Origin: Phytophthora colocasiae
Lineage: Eukaryota; Oomycota; Peronosporomycetes; Peronosporales; Peronosporaceae
Direction of reading: 5' to 3'
NCBI GenBank assembly: GCA_018806915.1
Contig: JAGKQI010000047.1
Location: 1,488,001-1,552,000 of the forward strand
Length of the DNA stretch: 64,000 nucleotides
Shown: positions 1-12,268 of the stretch, one piece after another
Numbering within the stretch: position 1 is the stretch's first letter
How the letters are laid out: every line of letters begins with the position of its first letter
The notes under the pieces: generated by a model
Databases searched by the model: none
What the model was told of the DNA's origin: nothing
The model's input: the letters and a program-made list of their open reading frames with translations, nothing else
Program-made: the position numbers and the translations under genes

Positions 1-1048
1 TGCTCTACATGTAGAAGTGGAAGTCCTCGAATGCTGGCATATTTTCTATTAACAGTAAGTACTTAGCATTGCAACAGTAGTTTCAAACTATTAGTTTGTG
101 GTGTTGTTTCCCGGAGTTAGCGCTGGTGATCCATTCGCGCCGTTCCTCGCACCCCATGATCACTCCCTCTCACCATGAAACTGAACTCTTTCGGACTTGT
201 GGTTGTTTCTTCTCGACAAAAACCAGAAGCGTAACCTCGCCTTGCCTGATTACCCGGGTATCGAATGCATGGGTATAATGTGTGAGCCCGAGGAGACTGT
301 CGACTCCCCCGTCTGCGGCTCGCCTACAGCAGTCAATGCGACCTGAACGTCGTGAGCTGCGACAACCCTGACATGAACATTACCAAGGTTGGCGATAGCT
401 GTTGCATTTTGAAAACGCGTAGTGTACCAATCCGATTGAGAATGGAGTCGTAAGGCTAGTTCCTTCCTTCAATAAAGATGTCATAAAGATGTCACGTGCC
501 CTGGTGCCGGGTGTCGGGCGGGGGGGGCTTTGCGTATTGACGTTAGAGGCTTTTTGTCGTTTTTGCAGAACAACGATTCAGCTTTTGATCTCGGAGAAGA
601 CATTTGCAAGTGGTGAATGACATGAATTTCAGCCTTGACATCAAGCACAGTTGGGCTCATAGTGAATTGTTCCACCTCTTCATAAAAGGAGACATTTTAG
701 TCGCACATTCTTTTAGTAGACTTGTCACCTTGCTAGATATCTTGTATCTACTTATCTACTTAGATTCTAAGAATCCAAATCGGTCTTTTGGTTGGGGGTT
801 GGGGGGGGGAGAGGGGGAGAGGGGGAGAAGAAGTTAGTTAACTAGTGAGTGGATGAGTTGTTCGCTAGCTATGAATTTCGTACTTTCGACTGCTTTATTT
901 TAACCGGGGAGTCCATTTGATTCGGGGGGTAAGCTTCTTGGTTAGGGACAATATACAATTGGCAGTTTGACTTTTCAATCAATCAATAGTGTAACAATAT
1001 CAATATCGAGGACAATCAATTGCAATACAGCGGTGTTGAAGTTGACCT
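1..1048. other. Unassigned left flank
   Basis: No recognisable gene is seen here. The open frames are short and resemble nothing I know. The only structure is a purine-rich, G-heavy stretch at about 788-832 and a small direct repeat of ATAAAGATGTCA at about 473-494. The LINE-derived array begins at its right edge. Confidence 0.5.
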
Positions 1049-1920
1049 AGCGATGGCATCATCCAGCGCTGTCAGCAGCGACTCCGGTGGCATGTAACGA
1101 CCGGGGCGCTGAGGGGTCGCGGGGTTGGCGGTCGAGTTCCTGCGGCTCGGAGAAGCAGAGGAACCATTCCCGGTTGTGCGCGGGGGCGCACGACGTAGGA
1201 TCAACACGGTAGAGGTCGCAGGAGGCATCGACATACTTGCAAGCTTTGGAGTGTGCAGCGGGGTTGACGGTCTCGAGCGGCGGAGGGGTTGGTAGTTACG
1301 CTATTAGGTGGCCTCGTGTGAATATCACTTAAGAGCTTGAGGCTAAATTCGGAACTTGATCTACGACGTCTGGTAGAATCCGGTTCTGTCGATCTGTTGA
1401 GTTGACCACGTGGATGCAGCGAGCGTTGAAAAGTTGTAGAGCTTCTTCTTCGAGACCGTCGAAGAAGACGAATCGGCTTTGTTTCGTTTGCGTTTTGAAG
1501 AAGAATCTACTGCTATCCTCTTCTGCATGAGTTTTTTCGAGGCAAGCCACAGCAAATGCCCCTTCTGATGTTACCTGGTTCTCTTGACCTTGCATCACTT
1601 CAGTCTTAAATGCAGGCGATTCGACACTGTTGGCGCCAACCCTGAGGCGGTCCTTGAGATCAGGAAAATCTACTATCGTTTCATCCAGGATATCTCGCGC
1701 TGACAGAAGAGTTAAGTGACTTGAACGTGAAGAAAGTTGAACAAGCCATGGTCTGCTTTGGTACTAGGCGATATAGTCGGAGTCGCCGACTTGGAAAGGG
1801 ATCTTGTGAAACGGGAGGAGCGCTGATTTGAAAGTGAGGCTTGGAATGGTCGTGGACCGGTGAGTTGTCCTATCCCACCTCATTTTTGGTGTAGCTATTT
1901 ATGCCTTTGCCAAGACTGCG
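1049..1920 (-). repeat. Inverted 5' end of the first LINE unit
   Basis: Read on the minus strand, 1408-1049 is the 5' UTR and the first part of ORF1 (start codon at 1234, N-terminus MSMPPATSTV). It breaks off at GATGCCATCGCT, exactly where the plus strand resumes with CAGCATGGCG at 1921. Flipping 1049-1920 restores the unit sequence without loss. Positions 1409-1920 (minus strand) lie upstream of the unit's 5' UTR and occur only once here. They may be the original 5' region of the element, with an open frame on the minus strand from 1598, or older flanking DNA. Confidence 0.8.
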
Positions 1921-4240
1921 CAGCATGGCGACGCTGCTGACCTTCGCTTAATAGTGTTGAGAGAAGCAACGCGCTCGTGTGCCAGCCACGCTAACGTTCA
2001 AGCTTTTTCATTCCTGCTGGCCAACTTGCAAGGACTCATCAATTGGATGAGATAATGGCGGCCATCAACAAGGAGACACAGACGGCGACGTGGACCGCCG
2101 CTGTCTCCACGCTATGCGACTTTATTCGCATCCCTGCGCGAGGCATACGCTTCACGTGTACGTCCTCGGGAATGGCAGCTAAGCTTGGCGGAACTGGAGT
2201 CCGAATTTTCGGCTCCGATTTCGTCATCAAGACTGTTAGTGTCTTTGACCGCATGTACTTCGTCGATTTAAAGAACGTGCCCTCCGACTTGGACGACGAC
2301 ACTCTATACGAGTACTTCACGCGTCTTGTATTGTCCCCATTGGTCACTCCCACGTACCAAGTAGGAGCGCTCACGTCGCGAGACCGTACCCTGTGGTTCA
2401 GCTCACCTGAGTGTCCCAAGGAACTCATGGTAGACGAAACTACGGTTCTCAGAGAGATTTTCTTCGAAGGCTTTTCAAGTCCGGTCTTCGTGCAGCATAA
2501 GCTGCGCTCATTGAACGTAACTCCTCCTTCAATTGTGGAGAGGAACGCCAAGCAAGCTCGCGAGAAAGAAGCAGTTACTTCGGCGGACCCCCCTTAACCT
2601 CCGGTTCAAAATACCTCCAGGAAAAATGTCCTCCATAGCAGGCATGCCCTCAATGGACCAAGACATGGTCTCAGGCCCTTCTACAGATCCTATCCTCGAC
2701 GTTGCACAACCGGGATTTGAGGCCTCATTCCAGGAATGGACCGTGGCAACTTCTCGAATCTCGATCATGCACCCCAAACCGATCAAATCGGACATTAAGT
2801 GCAAGGTGGAATCCACCCAAGGAAATGCTGGACGAATTGTTTTGGGATCCCATGTACACCCACGAGCTATGAACTTGCTTTCAATGACCCTGATGATGAT
2901 GACGACGCTGAAGACACTGATGCCAATGTTTTTGAGGGAGACAAAATCGTGACGGCAGTGCCTCTCAAGCCAAGTCCCGAAGTTGGCAAGACCATCTTGG
3001 CTCACTCGATGCTCGAAGTGCCGCGCACTAAGATGCCGAGAGGTAGCCTTCGCTCGATTGCGAAGGCCATCCCGACCACGTTCGCGGACCTCTCGGAGCC
3101 GGAAAGTCGGCTGGCCACTATCACTGCTCAACCTCATGCGCTGCAACCCCTGGTGAATGACCCAAGTCAGACTTTGAACACCACTGTGTCAGAACACGCA
3201 GTACTCCGTGCCTACAGCGGATACGCCTCTGCTACTCATGGAACGTCCACACAGCTGTTATCACGACTGAAGATTGATTTCCCTCAACAAATCCCTACTT
3301 CAAACGATATGTTGAAAAAATGTGTACCCAGACCCCAACAACCGAGATATTGCGATGTCGTATGCTTTGGCCGACCTCTATCTTCGTGTACACGCGCCTA
3401 TCATGTACCACGACCACATCAAGGTTGGAGCACTCACTGGCACGACAAAACCGGAGAGCCTGCAATATGCGTCTTTTCTACTTTGGTCCGACTCAGTCTT
3501 ACATGCACTCTGGTGCGGTGCTTTGGGAGAGCATTATGAAGCCACCTCCCAGACCACGTTGAATCGGCAATAGGTCTGATCACGTTCCAGGACCCAGAAT
3601 TCGAGGACACCGATATGTCGGATACCGGAAACACATCTGAAATGGGAGAGGACCAAGTTGAAACTTCCCACCTCTAATGCTCCCTGGTGCCTTTCAGGTA
3701 TCAGCATGAACATCAACGGGCTTAACAACCCGCCTGTCGGATTTTTTCAAAGACTTTTCACAACATTCTCTCTCATTGCGTTTCAAGAAACCAAATTCAG
3801 CTCAAGTGATAATGTTCGATGCGTGATTAATTTCTCCAAGGTGTGCGACTCAAAATCCCTTTCGTTTTGGTCGCACAAAATTGACCATGACTTCTCAGTG
3901 GAAAGAGGTCGTGATGGAGTAGGCCTCCTCCTTTCAGGTAGGCGCCCATTCCTACGAGCGCACGATGTTACTGAACGATACACCGGCGCTGAAGCTCGAG
4001 ATATTCTCAAAAGCCACTATATTGTGGTCGAAGCCCACACTGAAGACTGTATTTTTTCTTTCATGTGGTATATGCACCGGTCCAAGTGGGAGACCGGAAA
4101 TTATTTTTCAACACGCTACCGACCAGATTTCCAGATGATGATCATCACGTAGTGATAGGAGACTTTTACGTACCGATGGACGCTCTTATCGATGAAGTTA
4201 CTCCATACCCCTCCCACCACCACCACCACCACCACCACGG
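1921..4240 (+). repeat. LINE array unit 1 (5'-truncated by inversion)
   Basis: ORF1 is read from inside its N-terminus: 2043-2597, then shifted from about 2533 to 2952, then 2799-3319. The C-terminal part lies in another frame at 3322-3677. The endonuclease starts near 3658 and breaks frame at about 4055. Variant marks are an A5 run before the ATGTCC at about 2629, the T4 form of the GAATTG(T)n site, and the 'NVPSDLDDD' form of ORF1. It ends in a CAC tract at 4215-4238. Confidence 0.85.
4215..4238 (+). repeat. (CAC)n tract at array junctions (first of eight)
   Basis: A CAC triplet run of about seven to nine copies sits at each unit junction: 4215-4238, 6888-6914 (with one CTA), 9571-9595, 12243-12266, 14919-14939, 17590-17616, 20271-20294 and 22941-22965. 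Each is preceded by endonuclease sequence ending GTTACTCCATACCC and followed by 5' UTR starting GGCGGTCAACTC. The run is absent from the inverted unit 1 end and from the unit 9 to ORF2 transition. Confidence 0.9.
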
Positions 4241-6916
4241 CGGTCAACTCTATCGACAGAACCGGATTCTACCAGACGTCGTAGATCAAGTTCCGAATTT
4301 AGCCTCAAGCTCTTAAGTGATATTCACACGAGGCCACCTAATAGCGTAACTACCAACCCCTCCGCCGCTCGAGACCGTCAACCCCGCTGCACACTCCAAA
4401 GCTTGCAAGTATGTCGATGCCTCCTGCGACCTCTACCGTGTTGATCCTACGTCGTGCGCCCCCGCGCACAACCGGGAATGGTTCCTCTGCTTCTCCGAGC
4501 CGCAGGAACTCGACCGCCAACCCCGCGACCCCTCAGCGCCCCGGTCGTTACATGCCACCGGAGTCGCTGCTGACAGCGCTGGATGATACCATCGCTCAGC
4601 ATGGCGACGCTGCTGACCTTCGCTTAATAACGTTGAGAGAAGTCCAACGCGCTCGTGTGCCAGCCACGCTAAAGTTCAAGCTTTTCATTCCTGCTGGCCA
4701 ACTTGCAAGGACTCATCAATTGGATGAGATAATGGCGGCCATCAACAAGGAGACACAGACGGCGACGTGGACCGCCGCTGTCTCCACGCTATGCGACTTT
4801 ATTCGCATCCCTGGGCGAGGCATACGCTTCACGTGTACGTCCTCGGGAATGGCAGTTAAGCTTGGCGGAACTGGAGTCCGAATTTTCGGCTCCGATTTCG
4901 TCATCAAGACTGTTAGTGTCTTTGACCGCATGTACTTCGTCGATTTAAAGACGTGCCCTCCGCCTTGGACGACGCCACTCTATACGAGTACTTCACGCGT
5001 CTTGTAATGTCCCCATTGGTCACTCCGACGTACCAAGTAGGAGCGCTCACGTCGCGAGACCGTACCCTGTGGTTCAGCTCACCTGAGTGTCCCAAGGAAC
5101 TCATGGTAGACGAAACTACGGTTCTCAGAAAGATTTTCTTCGAAGGCTTTTCAAGTCCGGTCTTCGTGCAGCATAAGCTGCGCTCATTGAACGTAACTCC
5201 TCCTTCAATTGTGGAGAGCGCCAAGCAAGCTCGCGAGAAAGAAGCAGTTACTTCAGCGGACCCCCCTTAACCTCCGGTTCAAAATACCTCCAGGAAAAAA
5301 TGTCCTCCATAGCAGGCATGCCCTCAATGGACCAAGACATGGTCTCAGGCCCTTCTACAGATCCTATCCTCGACGTTGCACAACCGGGATTTGAGGCCTC
5401 ATTCCAGGAATGGACCGTGGCAACTTCTCGAATCTCGATCATGCACCCCAAACCGATCAAATCGGACATTAAGTGCAAGGTGGAATCCACCCAAGGAAAT
5501 GCTGGACGAATTGTTTTTGGGATCCCATGTACACCCACGAGCTATGAACTTGCTTTCAATGACCCTGATGATGATGACGACGCTGAAGACACTGATGCCA
5601 ATGTTTTTGAGGGAGACAAAATCGTGACGGCAGTGCCTCTCAAGCCAAGTCCCGAAGTTGGCAAGACCATCTTGGCTCACTCGATGCTCGAAGTGCCGCG
5701 CACTAAGATGCCGAGAGGTAGCCTTCGCTCGATTGCGAAGGCCATCCCGACCACGTTCGCGGACCTCTCGGAGCCGGAAAGTCGGCTGGCCACTATCACT
5801 GCTCAACCTCATGCGCCGCAACCCCTGGTGAATGACCCAAGTCAGACTTTGAACACCACTGTGTCAGAACACGCAGTACTCCGTGCCTACAGCGGATACG
5901 CCTCTGCTACTCATGGAACGTCCACACAGCTGTTACCACGACTGAAGATTGATTTCCCTCAACAAATCCCTACTTCAAACGATATGTTGAAAAAATGTGT
6001 ACCCAGACCCCAACGACCGAGATATTGCGATGTCGTATGCTTTGGCCGACCTCTATCTTCGTGTACACGCGCCTATCATGTACCACGACCACATCAAGGT
6101 TGGAGCACTCACTGGCACGACAAAACCGGAGAGCCTGCAATATGCGTCTTTTCTACTTTGGTCCGACTCAGTCTTACATGCACTCTGGTGCGGTGCTTTG
6201 GTAAAGCATTATGAAAGCCACCTCCCAGACCACGTTGAATCGGCAATAGGTCTGATCACGTTCCAGGACCCAGAATTCGAGGACGCCGATATGTCGGATA
6301 CCGGAAACACATCTGAAATGGGAGAGGATCAAGTTGAAACTTCCCACCTCTAATGCTCCCTGGTGCCTATCAGGTATCAGCATGAACATCAACGGGCTTA
6401 ACAACCCGCCTGTCGGATTTTTTCAAAGACTTTTCACAACATTCTCCCTCTGCGTTTCAAGAAACCAAATTCAGCTCAAGTGATAATGTTCGATGCGTGA
6501 TTAATTTCTCCAAGGTGTGCGACTCAAAATCCCTTTCGTTTTGGTCGCACAAAATTGACCCTGACTTCTCAGTGGAAAGAGGTCGTGATGGAGTAGGCCT
6601 CCTCCTTTCAGGTAGGCGCCCATTCCTACGAGCGCACGATGTTACTGAACGATACACCGGCGCTGAAGCTCGAGATATTCTCAAAAGCCACTATATTGTG
6701 GTCGAAGCCCACACTGAAGACTGTATTTTTTCTTTCATGTGGTATATGCACCGGTCCAAGTGGGAGACCGGAAATTATTTTTCAACACGCTACCGACCTG
6801 TTTCCAGATGATGATCATCACGTAGTGATAGGAGACTTTTACGTACCGATGGACGCTCTTATCGATGAAGTTACTCCATACCCCTCCCACCACCACCACC
6901 ACTACCACCACCACGG
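4241..6916 (+). repeat. LINE array unit 2
   Basis: ORF1 start is at 4411. The frame runs to about 4940 and then shifts because of one missing A (the 'TCPPPWTT' variant). ORF1 resumes at 4953-5270 and 5300-5994, and its C-terminus is the longest intact one of the array (5997-6353). The endonuclease (from about 6380) carries a short deletion at about 6445 and a frame break at about 6730. Marks: A6 run, T5, and a CAC tract interrupted by CTA at 6888-6914. Confidence 0.85.
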
Positions 6917-9597
6917 CGGTCAACTCTATCGACAGAACCGGATTCTACCAAACGTCGTAGATCAAGTTCCGAATTTAGCCTCAAGCCCCCAAGTGATATT
7001 CACACGGGGCCACCTAATAGCGTAACTACCAACCCCTCCGCCGCTCGAGCCCGTCAACCCCGCTGCACGCTCCAAAGCTTGCAAGTATGTCGATGCCTCC
7101 TGCGATCTCTACCGTGTTGGTCCTACGTCGTGCGCCCCCGCGCACAACCGGGAATGGTTCCTCTGCTTCTCCGAGCCGCAGGAACTCGACCACCAACCCG
7201 GCGACCCCTCAGCGCCCCGGTCGTTACATGCCACCGGAGTCGCTGCTGACAGCGCTGGATGATACCATCGCTCAGCATGGCGACGCTGCTGACCTTCGCT
7301 TAATAACGTTGAGAGAAGTCCAACGCGCTCGTGTGCCAGCCACGCTAAAGTTCAAGCTTTTCATTCCTGCTGGCCAACTTGCAAGGACTCATCAATTGGA
7401 TGAGATAATGGCGGCCATCAACAAGGAGACACAGACGGCGACGTGGACCGCCGCTGTCTCCACGCTATGCGACTTTATTCGCATCCCTGCGCGAGACATA
7501 CGCTTCACGTGTACGTCCTCGGGAATGGCAGCTAAGCTTGGCGGAACTGGAGTCCGAATTTTCGGCTCCGATTTCGTCATCAAGACTGTTAGTGTCTTTG
7601 ACCGCATGTACTTCGTCGATTTAAAGAACGTGCCCTCCGACTTGGACGACGACACTCTATACGAGTACTTCACGCGTCTTGTATTGTCCCCATTGGTCAC
7701 TCCCACGTACCAAGTAGGAGCGCTCACGTCGCGAGACCGTACCCTGTGGTTCAGCTCACCTGAGTGTCCCAAGGAACTCATGGTAGACGAAACTACGGTT
7801 CTCAGAGAGATTTTCTTCGAAGGCTTTTCAAGTCCGGTCTTCGTGCAGCATAAGCTGCGCTCATTGAACGTAACTCCTCCTTCAATTGTGGAGAGGAACG
7901 CCAAGCAAGCTCGCGAGAAAGAAGCAGTTACTTCGGCGGACCCCCCTTAACCTCCGGTTCAAAATACCTCCAGGAAAAAATGTCCTCCATAGCAGGCATG
8001 CCCTCAATGGACCAAGACATGGTCTCAGGCCCTTCTACAGATCCTATCCTCGACGTTGCACAACCGGGATTTGAGGCCTCATTCCAGGAATGGACCGTGG
8101 CAACTTCTCGAATCTCGATCATGCACCCCAAACCGATCAAATCGGACATTAAGTGCAAGGTGGAATCCACCCAAGGAAATGCTGGACGAATTGTTTTGGG
8201 ATCCCATGTACACCCACGAGCTATGAACTTGCTTTCAATGACCCTGATGATGATGACGACGCTGAAGACACTGATGCCAATGTTTTTGAGGAGACAAAAT
8301 CGTGACGGCAGTGCCTCTCAAGCCAAGTCCCGAAGTTGGCAAGACCATCTTGGCTCACTCGATGCTCGAAGTGCCGCGCACTAAGATGCCGAGAGGTAGC
8401 CTTCGCTCGATTGCGAAGGCCATCCCGACCACGTTCGCGGACCTCTCGGAGCCGGAAAGTCGGCTGGCCACTATCACTGCTCAACCTCATGCGCTGCAAC
8501 CCCTGGTGAATGACCCAAGTCAGACTTTGAACACCACTGTGTCAGAACACGCAGTACTCCGTGCCTACAGCGGATACGCCTCTGCTACTCATGGAACGTC
8601 CACACAGCTGTTATCACGACTGAAGATTGATTTCCCTCAACAAATCCCTACTTCAAACGATATGTTGAAAAAATGTGTACCCAGACCCCAACAACCGAGA
8701 TATTGCGATGTCGTATGCTTTGGCCGACCTCTATCTTCGTGTACACGCGCCTATCATGTACCACGACCACATCAAGGTTGGAGCACTCACTGGCACGACA
8801 AAACCGGAGAGCCTGCAATATGCGTCTTTTCTACTTTGGTCCGACTCAGTCTTACATGCACTCTGGTGCGGTGCTTTGGGAGAGCATTATGAAGCCACCT
8901 CCCAGACCACGTTGAATCGGCAATAGGTCTGATCACGTTCCAGGACCCAGAATTCGAGGACACCGATATGTCGGATACCGGAAACACATCTGAAATGGGA
9001 GAGGATCAAGTTGAAACTTCCCACCTCTAATGCTCCCTGGTGCCTTTCAGGTACAGTATCAGCATGAACATCAACGGGCTTAACAACCCGCCTGTCGGAT
9101 TTTTTCAAAGACTTTTCACAACATTCTCTCTCATTGCGTTTCAAGAAACCAAATTCAGCTCAAGTGATAATGTTCGATGCGTGATTAATTTCTCCAAGGT
9201 GTGCGACTCAAAATCCCTTTCGTTTTGGTCGCACAAAATTGACCCTGACTTCTCAGTGGAAAGAGGTCGTGATGGAGTAGGCCTCCTCCTTTCAGGTAGG
9301 CGCCCATTCCTACGAGCGCACGATGTTACTGAACGATACACCGGCGCTGAAGCTCGAGATATTCTCAAAAGCCACTATATTGTGGTCGAAGCCCACACTG
9401 AAGACTGTATTTTTTCTTTCATGTGGTATATGCACCGGTCCAAGTGGGAGACCGGAAATTACTTTCAACACGCTACCGACCAGATTTCCAGATGATGATC
9501 ATCACGTAGTGATAGGAGACTTTTACGTACCGATGGACGCTCTTATCGATGAAGTTACTCCATACCCCTCCCACCACCACCACCACCACCACCACGG
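6917..9597 (+). repeat. LINE array unit 3
   Basis: This unit has the longest uninterrupted ORF1 N-terminal frame (7087-7950, 287 codons). The rest of ORF1 is in other frames (7980-8301, 8302-8672, 8675-9030). The endonuclease runs from about 9040 and breaks at about 9412. Marks: A6, T4, one G missing in GAGGAGAC (about 8287), and a 5' UTR with CCCCCAAGTGATA (about 6985). The last two marks are shared only with unit 7. Confidence 0.85.
7087..9030 (+). pseudogene. LINE ORF1 protein, representative copy (unit 3)
   Basis: ORF1 is the RNA-binding or accessory protein of the element. Joined across frames it would be about 640 residues. It has a Ser/Pro/Arg-rich N-terminus (residues 1-55), a conserved middle block with GIRFTCTSSG in the other units (DIRFTCTSSG in this copy) and TVLREIFFEGFSS, an acidic run (NDPDDDDDAED) and a C-terminal block ending QVETSHL just before the endonuclease frame. 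I see no CCHC knuckle or RRM I can name. In all units the frame breaks at an A6 run (about 8669 here). In most it also breaks at C6 before TTAACC, so no copy encodes the whole protein. The start codon is supported by conservation of the ATG in all eight complete units and in the inverted copy. Confidence 0.7.
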
Positions 9598-12268
9598 CGG
9601 TCAACTCTATCGACAGAACCGGATTCTACCAGACGTCGTAGATCAAGTTCCGAATTTAGCCTCAAGCTCTTAAGTGATATTCACACGAGGCCACCTAATA
9701 GCGTAACTACCAACCCCTCCGCCGCTCGAGACCGTCAACCCCGCTGCACACTCCAAAGCTTGCAAGTATGTCGATGCCTCCTGCGACCTCTACCGTGTTG
9801 ATCCTACGTCGTGCGCCCCCGCGCACAACCGGGAATGGTTCCTCTGCTTCTCCGAGCCGCAGGAACTCGACCGCCAACCCCGCGACCCCTCAGCGCCCCG
9901 GTCGTTACATGCCACCGGAGTCGCTGCTGACAGCGCTGGATGATGCCATCGCTCAGCATGGCGACGCTGCTGACCTTCGCTTAATAGCGTTGAGAGAAGC
10001 AACGCGCTCGTGTGCCAGCCACGCTAAAGTTCAAGCTTTTCATTCCTGCTGGCCAACTTGCAAGGACTCATCAATTGGATGAGATAATGGCGGCCATCAA
10101 CAAGGAGACACAGACGGCGACGTGGACCGCCGCTGTCTCCACGCTATGCGACTTTATTCGCATCCCTGCGCGAGGCATACGCTTCACGTGTACGTCCTCG
10201 GGAATGGCAGCTAAGCTTGGCGGAACTGGAGTCCGAATTTTCGGCTCCGATTTCGTCATCAAGACTGTTAGTGTCTTTGACCGCATGTACTTCGTCGATT
10301 TAAAGACGTGCCCTCCGCCTTGGACGACGCCACTCTATACGAGTACTTCACGCGTCTTGTAATGTCCCCATTGGTCACTCCGACGTACCAAGTAGGAGCG
10401 CTCACGTCGCGAGACCGTACCCTGTGGTTCAGCTCACCTGAGTGTCCCAAGGAACTCATGGTAGACGAAACTACGGTTCTCAGAAAGATTTTCTTCGAAG
10501 GCTTTTCAAGTCCGGTCTTCGTGCAGCATAAGCTGCGCTCATTGAACGTAACTCCTCCTTCAATTGTGGAGAGCGCCAAGCAAGCTCGCGAGAAAGAAGC
10601 AGTTGCTTCGGCGGACCCCCCTTAACCTCCGGTTCAAAATACCTCCAGGAAAAAAATGTCCTCCATAGCAGGCATGCCCTCAATGGACCAAGACATGGTC
10701 TCAGGCCCTTCTACGGATCCTATCCTCGACGTTGCACAACCGGGATTTGAGGCCTCATTCCAGGAATGGACCGTGGCAACTTCTCGAATCTCGATCATGC
10801 ACCCCAAACCGATCAAATCGGACATTAAGTGCAAGGTGGAATCCACCCAAGGAAATGCTGAATTGTTTTTGGGATCCCATGTACACCCACGAGCTATGAA
10901 CTTGCTTTCAATGACCCTGATGATGATGACGACGCTGAAGACACGGATGCCAATGTTTTTGAGGGAGACAAAATCGTGACGGCAGTGCCTCTCAAGCCAA
11001 GTCCCGAAGTTGGCAAGACCATCTTGGCTCACTCGATGCTCGAAGTGCCGCGCACTAAGATGCCGAGAGGTAGCCTTCGCTCGATTGCGAAGGCCATCCC
11101 GACCACGTTCGCGGACCTCTCGGAGCCGGAAAGTCGGCTGGCCACTATCACTGCTCAACCTCATGCGCCGCAACCCCTGGTGAATGACCCAAGTCAGACT
11201 TTGAACACCACTGTGTCAGAACACGCAGTACTCCGTGCCTACAGCGGATACGCCTCTGCTACTCATGGAACGTCCACACAGCTGTTATCACGACTGAAGA
11301 TTGATTTCCCTCAACAAATCCCTACTTCAAACGATATGTTGAAAAAATGTGTACCCAGACCCCAACAACCGAGATATTGCGATGTCGTATGCTTTGGCCG
11401 ACCTCTATCTTCGTGTACACGCGCCTATCATGTACCACGACCACATCAAGGTTGGAGCACTCACTGGCACGACAAAACCGGAGAGCCTGCAATATGCGTC
11501 TTTTCTACTTTGGTCCGACTCAGTCTTACATGCACTCTGGTGCGGTGCTTTGGGAGAGCATTATGAAGCCACCTCCCAGACCACGTTGAATCGGCAATAG
11601 GTCTGATCACGTTCCAGGACCCAGAATTCGAGGACACCGATATGTCGGATACCGGAAACACATCTGAAATGGGAGAGGACCAAGTTGAAACTTCCCACCT
11701 CTAATGCTCCCTGGTGCCTTTCAGGTATCAGCATGAACATCAACGGGCTTAACAACCCGCCTGTCGGATTTTTTCAAAGACTTTTCACAACATTCTCTCT
11801 CATTGCGTTTCAAGAAACCAAATTCAGCTCAAGTGATAATGTTCGATGCGTGATTAATTTCTCCAAGGTGTGCGACTCAAAATCCCTTTCGTTTTGGTCG
11901 CACAAAATTGACCATGACTTCTCAGTGGAAAGAGGTCGTGATGGAGTAGGCCTCCTCCTTTCAGGTAGGCGCCCATTCCTACGAGCGCACGATGTTACTG
12001 AACGATACACCGGCGCTGAAGCTCGAGATATTCTCAAAAGCCACTATATTGTGGTCGAAGCCCACACTGAAGACTGTATTTTTTTCATTCATGTGGTATA
12101 TGCACCGGTCCAAGTGGGAGACCGGAAATTACTTTTCAACACGCTACCGACCAGATTTCCAGATGATGATCATCACGTAGTGATAGGAGACTTTTACGTA
12201 CCGATGGACGCTCTTATCGATGAAGTTACTCCATACCCCTCCCACCACCACCACCACCACCACCACGG
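9598..12268 (+). repeat. LINE array unit 4
   Basis: ORF1 start is at 9768. The frame shifts twice early (about 9995 and 10310, the 'TCPPPWTT' variant) and continues at 10308-10625, 10656-10975, 10976-11346 and 11349-11703. The endonuclease (from 11685) is uninterrupted up to the CAC tract (12243-12266). Marks: an A7 run (about 10650) and GTTGCTTCGG, both shared only with unit 8, plus a four-base deletion of its own near 10860. Confidence 0.85.

Noticed and set aside
3311..3325. A6 run in ORF1 as a programmed ribosomal frameshift site
   Set aside because: The shift needed is +1 and the run is a simple homopolymer without visible stimulatory structure. A one-base insertion in the founder explains it more simply.
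4215..4238. Poly-histidine stretches in predicted peptides, suggesting metal-binding proteins or an engineered tag
   Set aside because: They are translations of the (CAC)n junction microsatellite. In unit 6 the same tract reads as polyproline in another frame.
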